Assembly (NCBI GenBank): GCA_024278975.1
Contig: JAJRSD010000097.1
Span: 1-64,000 of the forward strand
From: Bacteroidota bacterium
GTDB lineage: Bacteria > Bacteroidota > Bacteroidia > Bacteroidales > Prolixibacteraceae
Reading direction: 5' to 3'
Length of the DNA stretch: 64,000 nt
The translations under genes were made by a program, and so were the position numbers. The first letter of the stretch is position 1, and each line of letters opens with the position of its first letter. Shown here piece after piece: positions 18,551 through 28,023 of the stretch. The notes under the pieces are model-generated. The model saw nothing but the letters and a program-made list of their open reading frames with translations. It ran no database searches and was not told the origin of the DNA.

Positions 18551-21529
18551 TTAATGAATTATCTGAATCTCAATCTTATTCGAATACTTTTTATCGAGTT
18601 TTATATTTCGTTGGTAATTACCCCAGCCAATATTGAAATAGTCAATCCGGTTATTAATAAATAACGAAATGTTTTTCCCGTTTTTTGAAAGCCGGCAATT
18701 TTCATTTCCACTTCCAATAACCGATGCAATAATACTGTTTCCGTTAAAAAGATTATACATGAAAATATTCTCTTTTGTAGCTTTGGCAATGTAGGTAAGT
18801 TCTTCTTTAATATTCTCTTTTGCCGTACCGTTGTAGTAAAAACTTTTTGTATCTAAAACCCACTCTTTTTCAGGTTTTTTGCGATATTCATTGGCGATAC
18901 CGGAATATAACGATACTTTTCCCTCCGGTGCCGAAAGGTGATTCTCGGGGTAGTAACTCCAGTATGCATCCCGTTTCCAGGAAATGGAATCTATTATATT
19001 ATCGAAATCAAATTTTACACCCACTTCACGAATTCGCCTCGAAGGAACTCCTTCAATGGTGTACTGAACATCAATCTTTCCCGAATAATATATAGTGATA
19101 TCGAAACTAACTTCTGGAAGTTTTGCAGTTCTTCCTTTTGAAGAGATAATAATTTTATTGCCACTGTTATTATAATTGAAACTTTTTAGATGCCACCCCT
19201 TGCCATAATCGTCAATGTGTCTTCGCATAAAATCTATCTCTTTTCCCTCCATTCTAAGGTTCAGATATGGCCCCGAGAGATTAAAATTCCCAACGGGTTT
19301 TTGTATTTGTTCAATTAATCCGGTGGTTTTATCGAATACAACTTTAACATTGCGGTTACAAATAACGGTGAGCTTATCTTTTGTTTCCGAAATCTCTGTT
19401 TTGCCATCTGTTTTATTTTGAGGAGTTGTTTCTATTCTACTTTTTAACCGCAGATTATACTTGTCAATAAGTCTGTTTTCGTTGTCGAAAGCTTCAAGAA
19501 CGATTATTTCACCTGCCTTTAAATATTTTACCGGAAGAGATAAAAAACCTTTGGAATGAGGTTTTATGTTTACAGAGTTCAACGTGTACTCTTTATTCCG
19601 GTATTTATATCTAATTGAAATTTCACTAAAATTGGTATGGTTAAACCTGTTGTAAACGGGAACAGACAAATTGCCCCGGCTGTTATAATCTTCAAATTCG
19701 GTTTGAAGTACTTTAAAAGGTGAATAGGCTTTTTTTATACTCCAAAACTCAGGCTTTTTCCGCCGCCACACATCCACCATTCCCCACTCTCCGGAGCCGA
19801 CTGTTCGTCCCTGAAATTTTTGCAGTGCAGGTTCCGAATCAAATCCCCACCATTCCCGGAATCCGGACAACGTGTCGGGCAACATAAATATTTCATCGAT
19901 CATTGCCCAGTTGGCGCCTCCCAAACCACCGTCAGAGTCAAAAATATTCGCCCACATTGTATCGAGACTCTGCCCCCAAAAATCTCTCACATTGGGATCT
20001 TCTTTTATTGTCCCGAAATTGTAACAGGGACTGTGTACCCATTCATCGCAAAGTACAGGCATCCCCATATTACTGTTAAAGTTTTCAACTTTATTTCCGA
20101 ATTCATCTTTTGTGCCATTTAGCGGCGGGTAGTGTAAACTAACTATATCATAAAGTTTTACACTGTCGGGAGCAAAGCCGGGGTAACTGAAAATAACAGG
20201 GCGGGTTGTATCTACATGTTTTACCAAATTGTACGACTTTTTGAAATTATCGCCCGATCTGTTTTCATTTCCAATCGACCACATAATTACTGAGGGGTGA
20301 TTGAAATGATTTAAAACCATCTCGTTTAATTGCGATAAATACCTTTCGGTAAAAAGTGTGTCGTTTTGCGTTGCCCCGGGGAAATAGGGTTTACGGCGCC
20401 AGGTATCTACAAAACAAACAGCTGTTTCATCTTCAACATAAATACCGTACTCATCACATAATTTCAAGAAATTTTCGAAGTGCGGATAATGCGAAGTGCG
20501 GATAAAATTAATATTCGCCTCTTTGGCAAGCATCACATCCTGCAAGTCGTATTCGGGAGTTGACACTCTGCCCAACAGCGGGTGAACATCGTGATGACAG
20601 GTTCCGCGTAGTTTTATTTCAGTTCCGTTTACAAAGACCTTATTGCCTAAAACTTTTATTTCTCTGAAACCGACATCGTAAATTTTGCTGTATATTTTTT
20701 TATTCTGTTCGTAAAATGAAATGTTCAGCTTGTATAAATTCGGATGTTCGGCATCCCAATTATAAGGCGAACGAATAAGATTTTTTATGCTGAATGAATT
20801 ACTTCCATTTAACAAAATCTTAGGATTTTCGAGAGAGATATTTTTGTTGCTTTTATCTGTCAACTCAAGTGTAATGTAAGAATCATCTGAAGTTTTTCCT
20901 GTCAGTTCTCCCGAAACTTCAAGAGTTGCATCTTTATAATTCACATCAAAGTCGGTAACAATTTTTATCTTTTCAGGATATATTTTGGGCAAAGCCATCA
21001 ACCTCACATCCCGTAAAATTCCGCCAATCAGGTGCAGCGTGTATCCGCTTCCATACGAGATGTCATCAACCCTGTCGGTTACTTCAACGGTAAGAACCGC
21101 TGTCTCTCCGGGTGTAACAAAGTTGGTTACATCACACTTCCAGCGCGTAAAACCACCGGAGTGATCGCGGATATAATGACCGTTTATCCAAACACGTGCA
21201 AAGCTGTAAACACCGTCAAACTGTATAATTATCTTCTTGTCTTTATAATCATCCGGAATTTCGAGATGTTTTAAATACGCAAAAGGTTTATCGTGTTTTA
21301 TTGCAAATCCCTGCATCTGGCACTCGCCGGGTACTTTTATATCTTTCCATTTACCCGAAAGCGTGTCGCGTTTCCAAAACTCGTTTTGCGGTTGCAGGTT
21401 TATTTTCCAGATTCCGTTTAGGTTGATGACCGGCTTTGAAACATCTTTTACAAAATAATCGGGATGTTTTTTATTGTTGCAACTAATTAAAAAAGTGATA
21501 GAAAACAAAAGGATAATTATATTTTTCAT
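18551..21529 (-). CDS. GH2 beta-galactosidase-type lipoprotein
   Basis: A 992-residue lipoprotein: MKNIIILLFSITFLISC, lipidated Cys. I use the ATG at 21529; a TTG two codons upstream is also open. It has the LacZ-like GH2 order of sugar-binding, Ig-like and TIM-barrel domains, then a long beta-supersandwich. RTSHYPHFENFLKLCDEYG and MWSIGNENRSG (acid/base Glu) precede PVLCDEWVH (nucleophile Glu). C-terminal residues 620-990 include a Bgal small-chain-like domain. It probably trims terminal beta-galactosyl or related residues at the cell surface or periplasm. It lies 27 bases downstream of the GH3 gene in the same operon. Confidence 0.85.
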   Translation of the reverse strand: MKNIIILLFSITFLISCNNKKHPDYFVKDVSKPVINLNGIWKINLQPQNEFWKRDTLSGKWKDIKVPGECQMQGFAIKHDKPFAYLKHLEIPDDYKDKKIIIQFDGVYSFARVWINGHYIRDHSGGFTRWKCDVTNFVTPGETAVLTVEVTDRVDDISYGSGYTLHLIGGILRDVRLMALPKIYPEKIKIVTDFDVNYKDATLEVSGELTGKTSDDSYITLELTDKSNKNISLENPKILLNGSNSFSIKNLIRSPYNWDAEHPNLYKLNISFYEQNKKIYSKIYDVGFREIKVLGNKVFVNGTEIKLRGTCHHDVHPLLGRVSTPEYDLQDVMLAKEANINFIRTSHYPHFENFLKLCDEYGIYVEDETAVCFVDTWRRKPYFPGATQNDTLFTERYLSQLNEMVLNHFNHPSVIMWSIGNENRSGDNFKKSYNLVKHVDTTRPVIFSYPGFAPDSVKLYDIVSLHYPPLNGTKDEFGNKVENFNSNMGMPVLCDEWVHSPCYNFGTIKEDPNVRDFWGQSLDTMWANIFDSDGGLGGANWAMIDEIFMLPDTLSGFREWWGFDSEPALQKFQGRTVGSGEWGMVDVWRRKKPEFWSIKKAYSPFKVLQTEFEDYNSRGNLSVPVYNRFNHTNFSEISIRYKYRNKEYTLNSVNIKPHSKGFLSLPVKYLKAGEIIVLEAFDNENRLIDKYNLRLKSRIETTPQNKTDGKTEISETKDKLTVICNRNVKVVFDKTTGLIEQIQKPVGNFNLSGPYLNLRMEGKEIDFMRRHIDDYGKGWHLKSFNYNNSGNKIIISSKGRTAKLPEVSFDITIYYSGKIDVQYTIEGVPSRRIREVGVKFDFDNIIDSISWKRDAYWSYYPENHLSAPEGKVSLYSGIANEYRKKPEKEWVLDTKSFYYNGTAKENIKEELTYIAKATKENIFMYNLFNGNSIIASVIGSGNENCRLSKNGKNISLFINNRIDYFNIGWGNYQRNIKLDKKYSNKIEIQIIH

Positions 21530-21556
21530 TGACAAAAAAGATTTATTGATTAATTT

Positions 21557-24214
21557 TTATTTCTTCACTGTAAAAGAAGTTTTTATAAGATTTATGGAAT
21601 TGCCCCCTACCATCACTTCAAATTTTCCGGGTTCTACCACTCTTTTCATTTCCCTGTTCCATATTGCAAGTTCGTCAGGGGTCAGTTCAAAAGAGACCGT
21701 TTTGGTTTCTCCTTTTTTAATATTCACTCTTTTAAAACCTTTTAAAGTTTTACGGGGAGTGGTCACACTGCTGTACACATCGTTAATATACAACTGAACC
21801 ACTTCTTCACCATCCTGATTTCCTGTATTCTTTACATCAACGCTAACCCTTACGGTACCATCCGGTTTGATGTTTTTTTTATCCAATCTTAAATTATTGT
21901 AAGAAAAATTGGTATAACTCAATCCGTAGCCAAAGGGATACAACGGAGTATCTTTTTCACTCACATAGCGATGTATGGTAGAAGGTTTCATATTGTAATA
22001 ATAGGGCAACTGTCCTACCGACCTCGGCACCGTAATGGGTAGCCTTCCTGCCGGATTATAGTTCCCAAACAGCACATCGGCAACCGCATATCCACCCGCC
22101 TCACCCGGGAACCACGCTTCTAAAATGGCAGGCACATGGTCTTCAATCCAATTAATCGACAGCGGCCGCCCGTTTAACAGTACACAAACTACCGGCGTTC
22201 CCGTTTTTTGGATAGCTTGGATCAAGGCTCTTTGATTCCCTTTCAGATTCAGGGAGGCGACATCCCTGTTTTCTTCCACCAACTCTCTTGATTCGCCCAG
22301 TACCACAACCGCCACATCGGCTTGTCGGGCGATTGTTATGGCCGGTTGTAAATCTACTTTATGATAATTCCATCGCAAATGGGCTCGGGCTCCCCATTGG
22401 CCTTCATAGGTTTCCAGGCGGACTTTATATTTTTTCCCTGCATCAAGATGTATCTGTTTTTTAAGAATAATGGCTCCTTTACTCCAACTGTCGATAAAAA
22501 GTTCATCGTCAATCCATAAACGAATACCGTCATCGGTGCTTAAACCAATCCAGCCGTCAAAATTTTTCTTCGGCACAAGATAACCTGTCCAACGCACCGA
22601 AAAGAAATCCTCTCCAATGCCGTCTGCCGGAAACCATGGCCAGTCAAATGCCACCTCTTTATCAATCCTGACCACATCGGGTTTCCCTTCAAACTTTGTG
22701 TTATTAAAATATTCTCCCTTCAGTCCGGGGGTTTTACCGTCAGGTGCCAGCAAAAATTCGGATGAAATGACTTCTCCTTTATCAATCAGATTTACCCCTC
22801 TTTCATACAATACTTTTATATCGGAACCCGCAACTTTTTTGATTCCTTCCAGAACGGTTACTCCTTTCTTATTCTTTACTGAATAACCACCAAGTCTGGA
22901 AGCATCGGCATTGGGACCTATCACGGCAATGGTTTTGATATCCTTCTTAAAAGGTAACAGATGATCTTCATTTTTTAGCAAAACAATTGATTTTCTTGCC
23001 GCTTCAAGGGCGATCTCCTGATTTTCCTTTGAATGGAAACGCTCATCAATAAGTTTTTGACGGGTATAGGGATTCTCGAACAAACCGAGTAAAAACTTTA
23101 ATCTCAGGACGTTTCCTGCCGAACGGTTGACAACCGACACCGGGATCTCACCCGACCGGACCATCTCAATAATGGAGTTTTGCCAAAAATCATAGCTGAA
23201 ATCGTAGAACTGCATATCCATCCCTGCAATAAGGGCCTGCCGGATGGCATCTTTAGGTGAATTTGTTACATAATGAGTTGTTTGTGTATATTTGATAGCA
23301 CCAAGATCGGAAATTACGATTCCTTTAAAACCCCATTCGTTACGCAAAACATCGGTAAGCAGCCATTTGTTAACGGCGCAGGGCACGCCGTCCAGTTCGG
23401 TATAAGCAGCCATCGTCCCCAGGGCTCCGCCTTTTTTAAAAGCTTTTTCAAAAACCGGCAGAAAATCCTCACGGGCGGTTCGTTCTCCTACCAGTATCGG
23501 CGAAGAATTACTACCTGTTTGGGGTACGCTGTGTACGGCAAAATGCTTGGGCTCGGCAATCATCGACTTGTCGGAGGCGAGCGTATCACCCTGAGTGCCT
23601 TTAATCATAGCAACGCCTATTTCACTTGCCAGATAGGCATCTTCGCCAAAGGTCTCTGCCACCCTTCCCCAACGGGGTTCGCGACCAATCCCCAGCACCG
23701 GGCCCAGACCGTAATGTACTCCGTGTGCTCTGCCTTCCATACCAATCACTTCACCCACTTTCTTCATCAGCTCCGTATCCCAGGTTGAACCCAAACCGAT
23801 ACTCATCGGAAAAGCTGTTGCTCCTTCCCCAAGATAGCCGTGCAACATTTCACACATAATCAATGCCGGAATTCCCCATCGATTATTTGCAATTACATAG
23901 GTTTGCAAATCGTTGATCATTTTTGCCGATTTGGGATAGATATCGTGAATAGCACCTACACCTAATTTACCGATGGTCTCTTTTGCTTTTTTAGCCGAAA
24001 ATTCTTCGTTTTCCTTAAACTCACCGCCCCGGTACATATCCATTTGCCTGACTTTTTCTTCGAGTGACATTCTGCTTAATAGATCGTTAACTCTTTTTTC
24101 TACCGGCAGTTGTGAACTTTGATATGGATATTGTTCTTTTTGACCATAGGTTAAGTTTACTGCCGAAAACATTACAGCAAGCATTAAAATAAGATTTGAT
24201 TTTAAGATATTCAT
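21557..24214 (-). CDS. GH3 beta-glucosidase-type enzyme with inserted PA14 domain
   Basis: An 885-residue secreted GH3 enzyme. After a Sec signal (MNILKSNLILMLAVMFSAVN), the barrel domain carries EPKHFAVHS and GIVISDLGAI, whose Asp is the nucleophile. The second alpha/beta domain begins near KSIVLLKNEDHLLPF and is interrupted by a PA14 sugar-binding domain (about 480-620: GLKGEYFNNTKFEG, LSTDDGIRLWIDDELF). It ends with a fibronectin-III-like domain. The first roughly 20 codons and leader are almost the same as those of the unrelated GH36-like gene at 29699, evidence of a local duplication. The overall family usually releases beta-linked glucose or xylose. Confidence 0.88.
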   Translation of the reverse strand: MNILKSNLILMLAVMFSAVNLTYGQKEQYPYQSSQLPVEKRVNDLLSRMSLEEKVRQMDMYRGGEFKENEEFSAKKAKETIGKLGVGAIHDIYPKSAKMINDLQTYVIANNRWGIPALIMCEMLHGYLGEGATAFPMSIGLGSTWDTELMKKVGEVIGMEGRAHGVHYGLGPVLGIGREPRWGRVAETFGEDAYLASEIGVAMIKGTQGDTLASDKSMIAEPKHFAVHSVPQTGSNSSPILVGERTAREDFLPVFEKAFKKGGALGTMAAYTELDGVPCAVNKWLLTDVLRNEWGFKGIVISDLGAIKYTQTTHYVTNSPKDAIRQALIAGMDMQFYDFSYDFWQNSIIEMVRSGEIPVSVVNRSAGNVLRLKFLLGLFENPYTRQKLIDERFHSKENQEIALEAARKSIVLLKNEDHLLPFKKDIKTIAVIGPNADASRLGGYSVKNKKGVTVLEGIKKVAGSDIKVLYERGVNLIDKGEVISSEFLLAPDGKTPGLKGEYFNNTKFEGKPDVVRIDKEVAFDWPWFPADGIGEDFFSVRWTGYLVPKKNFDGWIGLSTDDGIRLWIDDELFIDSWSKGAIILKKQIHLDAGKKYKVRLETYEGQWGARAHLRWNYHKVDLQPAITIARQADVAVVVLGESRELVEENRDVASLNLKGNQRALIQAIQKTGTPVVCVLLNGRPLSINWIEDHVPAILEAWFPGEAGGYAVADVLFGNYNPAGRLPITVPRSVGQLPYYYNMKPSTIHRYVSEKDTPLYPFGYGLSYTNFSYNNLRLDKKNIKPDGTVRVSVDVKNTGNQDGEEVVQLYINDVYSSVTTPRKTLKGFKRVNIKKGETKTVSFELTPDELAIWNREMKRVVEPGKFEVMVGGNSINLIKTSFTVKK

Positions 24215-26441
24215 TTTGGAATTTTATTTGTTTAATTTTCCTTTGTTATTTTTACGCCACCGGTATTGCTTGTTATGGCGTAAAGTCCGTTATGAAACGG
24301 AATATGTATCAGTTTCCCATTGAATCCACGAGGTGTATTTGGGGATAAAACAACAGGTTTATCTCCAAAGAGTATCGGTTGAAAGCCAAAAAATGACCTT
24401 ACAATAACATCAGCAAATGCTGCTCCGCCATCATTGTAATTCTGTTGTCCTCTTCTGGCAATTCTCAAATACATTTTATCGCCTTTGCCTAAAAACTCAT
24501 GAGATTGAGCAAAAGGCCCTTCGTATGTAACCTTTTCGGTACGGTGAAGAAAATCAAGAGCTTTATCAAATTCGCCAAACAAACACATAACTTCCATGGA
24601 AAGTGGCGGCCAGGCATCGTACGAACCCATCGGCCCATGATCCGGCCGGTCTGAATTAGCAGCAGCAATATCTTGCAACGATTGTGCTCTCATCCAATTT
24701 TTTGTTAAAAGCTCTTTTTCAACAAAATTCATCATCTCTTTTTTGGTTGTCGGGGTCAAATCGTTTGAAAGGGTTTTTCCTACCATAATAAAATCTATTA
24801 CATGACGCATCTCTGCCTTTTTGTTGTCTCTGTGTAAACTCGTCCAAACACCTTGCCCCGGTACGTATAATTTTAAAACCGCATTTACAAGTTTATCGGC
24901 CTCGTTTTGTAACTTTCTGGCTTTATCCGGATCACCATATTGTTGATATATTTCAGCCATGCGGCGAAGCATCCATACATTGGCTGCGTTAAAAGAAGGA
25001 ACTCTGTTAATGTATGTAGGTACACACTCCAGCAAATTATTGGCTCCGCCGTAATCGGCTAAAATATTATCCTTCCTTACAAATTTCCTATAGTTAGTTG
25101 CAAGCCCTTCTAAATGCTTTAAGACTGTTTTTCCAGCAATTACTTCATCGAGAAATTCCTTATCTCCGGTAACTCGCAAATACCCGTCAATACATCTGTA
25201 TATAGACCAGTCGTTGGCAGAATACCACGGTCCGGATTCTTGACCCGAGAGGTAATCTTCCGCATAGCAATTATGATAATCTAAAGATAGCCAACTCTTT
25301 AAATGCGCTTTCATCGAAGCCGGTTCTAACATTGCCCAAATAGTTGGCCACATTTCCAAATTCCAGAAATACATTAAAGTAACACCCCATTCGGGACCGT
25401 TTGTAGCAAACACGCGGTTAGATTTAGGTAAATTTGTGCGGTATAACTGAAGCGTGGAAGCAATATCCATATAATAAATACGCCTTAATTTGCTATCATC
25501 TGTAACCAGCGTTGGCAAATGGCCTGAGAAGTGCTTATTGTCCGGAGTAAAGACATCGCGCCAGCGGTTTTCCCATAACGATTTTGCCTGTTGAAATACT
25601 TTTTCAAAGTTTTGTGCCCACTGTTTTGCCTCCTTTTTAATATTAATATCCTTATCTCCTATGGCCATTACATAATTTAAAGTAATACTGTCGTTACCCG
25701 GAATGGTTAAATCCCAGGTTGCAACTCCCTTATTATCAATAATGGTGAGATTATTTGGTAAGACAGAAAAGGTGTACACCGTTTCTGTACTGCTCTTTTG
25801 GTCGCTAATAATTAAACAGCGAGTTTTTTCAGATTTAATATCAAAATTATCGTCATTCACACGTGGATATCCCCATTCCCACTTTTTATTAAACTTTCGT
25901 GCTTTCCCAAAAAGTTGAAGCTTAAACTGAATGTTCTTAGGTTGTTTAGCGCTGTTTTTGAATTTTAGGTGTAATAATACTCCCTGTTTTTCAAAAACCA
26001 TACGAGTTGTTGATGTTACTTCCACGCCATTGTAATTTGCCTTGCGCAAGGCCTGATAAGGATACCAGCGAGAATATTGAGCATTGAATTTTTCTCCATT
26101 TATAAAACTTTTGCAGCTTGGTTTGTTTTGAACAAAAGGGGGAAAGGTTAATAGTTCTACCGAAGATATATCTTTGGTAATGGCCAAACCACCATGAAAA
26201 TTATTGACAGAAGGCATATTTCGCAAACTATCCATATTCATCCATTCGCCGGCCAACTCGTCTAATGTCGGAATAGATTCTTCTACTTTCGTTCCTGTTT
26301 TTGTATCTGGTTTGTGATTACAACTTACCGTCGTTAGTAATACAAAACTTAAAAGCATATAAAATGTAATGCTATACTGTTTGTGTTTTTTCATAATTTA
26401 TGTTTTTATAATTTTTGATATAGTTTTAATTCAATACTTAT
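24155..26441 (-). repeat. Duplicated module, copy A
   Basis: The edges of this block match copy B (32069-34383). 24155-24435 (GH3 signal-peptide codons, spacer and 3' end of the six-hairpin gene) and 26246-26441 (its 5' end and leader) are strikingly conserved. The middle of the enzyme gene has diverged. The right edge, 26426-26439, is a non-coding relic of the last codons of a GH95-like gene. Confidence 0.75.
24232..26394 (-). CDS. Six-hairpin (MGH1-like) glycosidase lipoprotein, paralogue A
   Basis: A 720-residue lipoprotein (LLSFVLLTTVSCNHK, lipid Cys near 26). It has a beta-sandwich N-terminal domain to about 270, followed by an (alpha/alpha)6 barrel of the MGH1-like/GH63-like kind. Signature stretches are GPWYSANDWSIYRCIDGYL, NNLLECVPTYINRVPSFNAA and DRPDHGPMGSYDAWPP, with clustered Asp, Glu and Trp expected for an inverting alpha-glycosidase. 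Its paralogue is at 32146; their first roughly 50 residues and last roughly 60 are nearly the same, while the centre is only moderately alike. It starts 78 bases after the DUF3863-like gene and sits 17 bases before GH3. Substrate unknown. Confidence 0.75.
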   Translation of the reverse strand: MKKHKQYSITFYMLLSFVLLTTVSCNHKPDTKTGTKVEESIPTLDELAGEWMNMDSLRNMPSVNNFHGGLAITKDISSVELLTFPPFVQNKPSCKSFINGEKFNAQYSRWYPYQALRKANYNGVEVTSTTRMVFEKQGVLLHLKFKNSAKQPKNIQFKLQLFGKARKFNKKWEWGYPRVNDDNFDIKSEKTRCLIISDQKSSTETVYTFSVLPNNLTIIDNKGVATWDLTIPGNDSITLNYVMAIGDKDINIKKEAKQWAQNFEKVFQQAKSLWENRWRDVFTPDNKHFSGHLPTLVTDDSKLRRIYYMDIASTLQLYRTNLPKSNRVFATNGPEWGVTLMYFWNLEMWPTIWAMLEPASMKAHLKSWLSLDYHNCYAEDYLSGQESGPWYSANDWSIYRCIDGYLRVTGDKEFLDEVIAGKTVLKHLEGLATNYRKFVRKDNILADYGGANNLLECVPTYINRVPSFNAANVWMLRRMAEIYQQYGDPDKARKLQNEADKLVNAVLKLYVPGQGVWTSLHRDNKKAEMRHVIDFIMVGKTLSNDLTPTTKKEMMNFVEKELLTKNWMRAQSLQDIAAANSDRPDHGPMGSYDAWPPLSMEVMCLFGEFDKALDFLHRTEKVTYEGPFAQSHEFLGKGDKMYLRIARRGQQNYNDGGAAFADVIVRSFFGFQPILFGDKPVVLSPNTPRGFNGKLIHIPFHNGLYAITSNTGGVKITKEN

Positions 26442-26472
26442 TCTGTAATAATATCGTTTTTCTTTATGATTT

Positions 26473-27897
26473 TCAGAATAACTCCGGATAATATTTTGCT
26501 ATGAGCAATTTATCTTCTTCTCTAAGTTCGTGCAACGGTAGCGGTTTATCCTGCGGACGTAATCTTTTCTGATTCATTACGTTCATCAGACTCCAGTCCT
26601 TTTTGGGATTTTCAGGAGTGGCACCATGTGGCTCGTTGGCAGGAATATCATACCGGGTAAAATCAATCACTTTTTCAGGAGTGTTCCGATGCCAGTTCCG
26701 AAGCAGGGCAAGCCTGAAATTTTTGTTCATAAACCACTTGATTTCTTTATCGGGATACGAATTGGCAATACCCAATCCTTTTTCTTCAAACCGGTAATTC
26801 CATTTATCGTTGTTGGTATAATGATTCCTCCAGATTTCTCCAAATTCACCAAAGGTAATAAACTGAACATCTTCCCATCTTTTTTTTGTTTCACCAACCC
26901 ATTTTTTCAACATGTCTAAAATATACTGGTCTCCCCAATCTTTCCTTGCAGGCTGTTTTACCAAAATAGCTTCCCAGATATTCGGCACAAAACCAAAACC
27001 GTTGAGTTCAAATCCGCTGTCAAAATGAAGTGATTGCGTAAACATTACCGATAAATGTCCAATTTCAGGTCCAAGATCACAATAGGTTTCTATGGGACCA
27101 ACTCCCCGTCTGCTTGATATCCCGTTGTATGGAGTTGTACCCTGAAATCCGCCACTATGTATAGCCGACAAAAAATCAACACTCCAGCCGTCCAGGTTCA
27201 CACAATCTATAAAATCACTTTTCCCCTGGGCAGGTTTACAGAAATGCTCAGTAGAAGGGTAAAACGGATAGCTTGGCGAACCATCTGCTCCTCCGCCATC
27301 TACAGCATGCTGACTCCATATGGTTGCATGGGCTACATGAATATCTTCTTTTTCAGCAAGATATTTTAAACTGTCTGCCGCCAGAAATCCGCCCATAATG
27401 GATTGAGGACGATATCCATTCCCCACAAAATCTGAAATAATTTCTATGGCTTCTGACATTTCTTTGTTTACCCTTTCTCTTGGCAGATACATTGCCGGAA
27501 AGTAACCGGGGAAATAGGAAACTTCATCACCATATTTTTCATAACACTCTTTTACATATTTCCTTATGTCACTGTAATTTGATCGTTTATCTTCTAATGC
27601 GTTAAGCGTAAATCCCCAGGTCAATCGTCCCTCCGGGTTATTTTCGGCAAAAGCCTCCCGCATGTCTCTTACAACCTCCAGAGTATGATACGGCGACTCA
27701 TCATCTGGAAGCAATTTAACATCTCTGGAAACTTCCCATGGCGTTACTCTAATCATAATGCAAAAGGTGACAAAACGCCCGCCCATTAAGGATGCGATTT
27801 TGTTACTGTTTTTAGTGAATACACTGGTAAAGTAAGGACTTAAAGTCAGTCCGGCACTTGTTGCCGTTGTTTTTTTTATAAAGTTTCGTCTGTCCAT
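26473..27897 (-). CDS. Tat-exported DUF3863-like protein (polysaccharide deacetylase-like barrel)
   Basis: A 474-residue protein with a twin-arginine signal (MDRRNFIKKTTATSAGLTL). The body resembles the DUF3863/DUF3864 proteins of Bacteroides glycan clusters, which have a deacetylase-like barrel. Visible landmarks are TWGFTLNALEDKRSNY, SIMGGFLAADSLKYLAE, HVAHATIWSQHAVDGGGADG and SLHFDSGFELNGFG. No biochemical activity is established for these domains to my knowledge. Position inside the enzyme cluster suggests a role in glycan processing. The family name is recalled from motif wording and is less certain than the Tat signal. Confidence 0.6.
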   Translation of the reverse strand: MDRRNFIKKTTATSAGLTLSPYFTSVFTKNSNKIASLMGGRFVTFCIMIRVTPWEVSRDVKLLPDDESPYHTLEVVRDMREAFAENNPEGRLTWGFTLNALEDKRSNYSDIRKYVKECYEKYGDEVSYFPGYFPAMYLPRERVNKEMSEAIEIISDFVGNGYRPQSIMGGFLAADSLKYLAEKEDIHVAHATIWSQHAVDGGGADGSPSYPFYPSTEHFCKPAQGKSDFIDCVNLDGWSVDFLSAIHSGGFQGTTPYNGISSRRGVGPIETYCDLGPEIGHLSVMFTQSLHFDSGFELNGFGFVPNIWEAILVKQPARKDWGDQYILDMLKKWVGETKKRWEDVQFITFGEFGEIWRNHYTNNDKWNYRFEEKGLGIANSYPDKEIKWFMNKNFRLALLRNWHRNTPEKVIDFTRYDIPANEPHGATPENPKKDWSLMNVMNQKRLRPQDKPLPLHELREEDKLLIAKYYPELF

Positions 27898-28023
27898 GTT
27901 GTAGTATTTAAATGTAATTAAGACTCTAATAAATGTAATTCAATAAAAGCTAAATAAGTTGCTTTACTTATCTTATCTCATAGTAAAAGAAAAAATACCC
28001 AGATTTTGTTTTTGTTTCAATCA

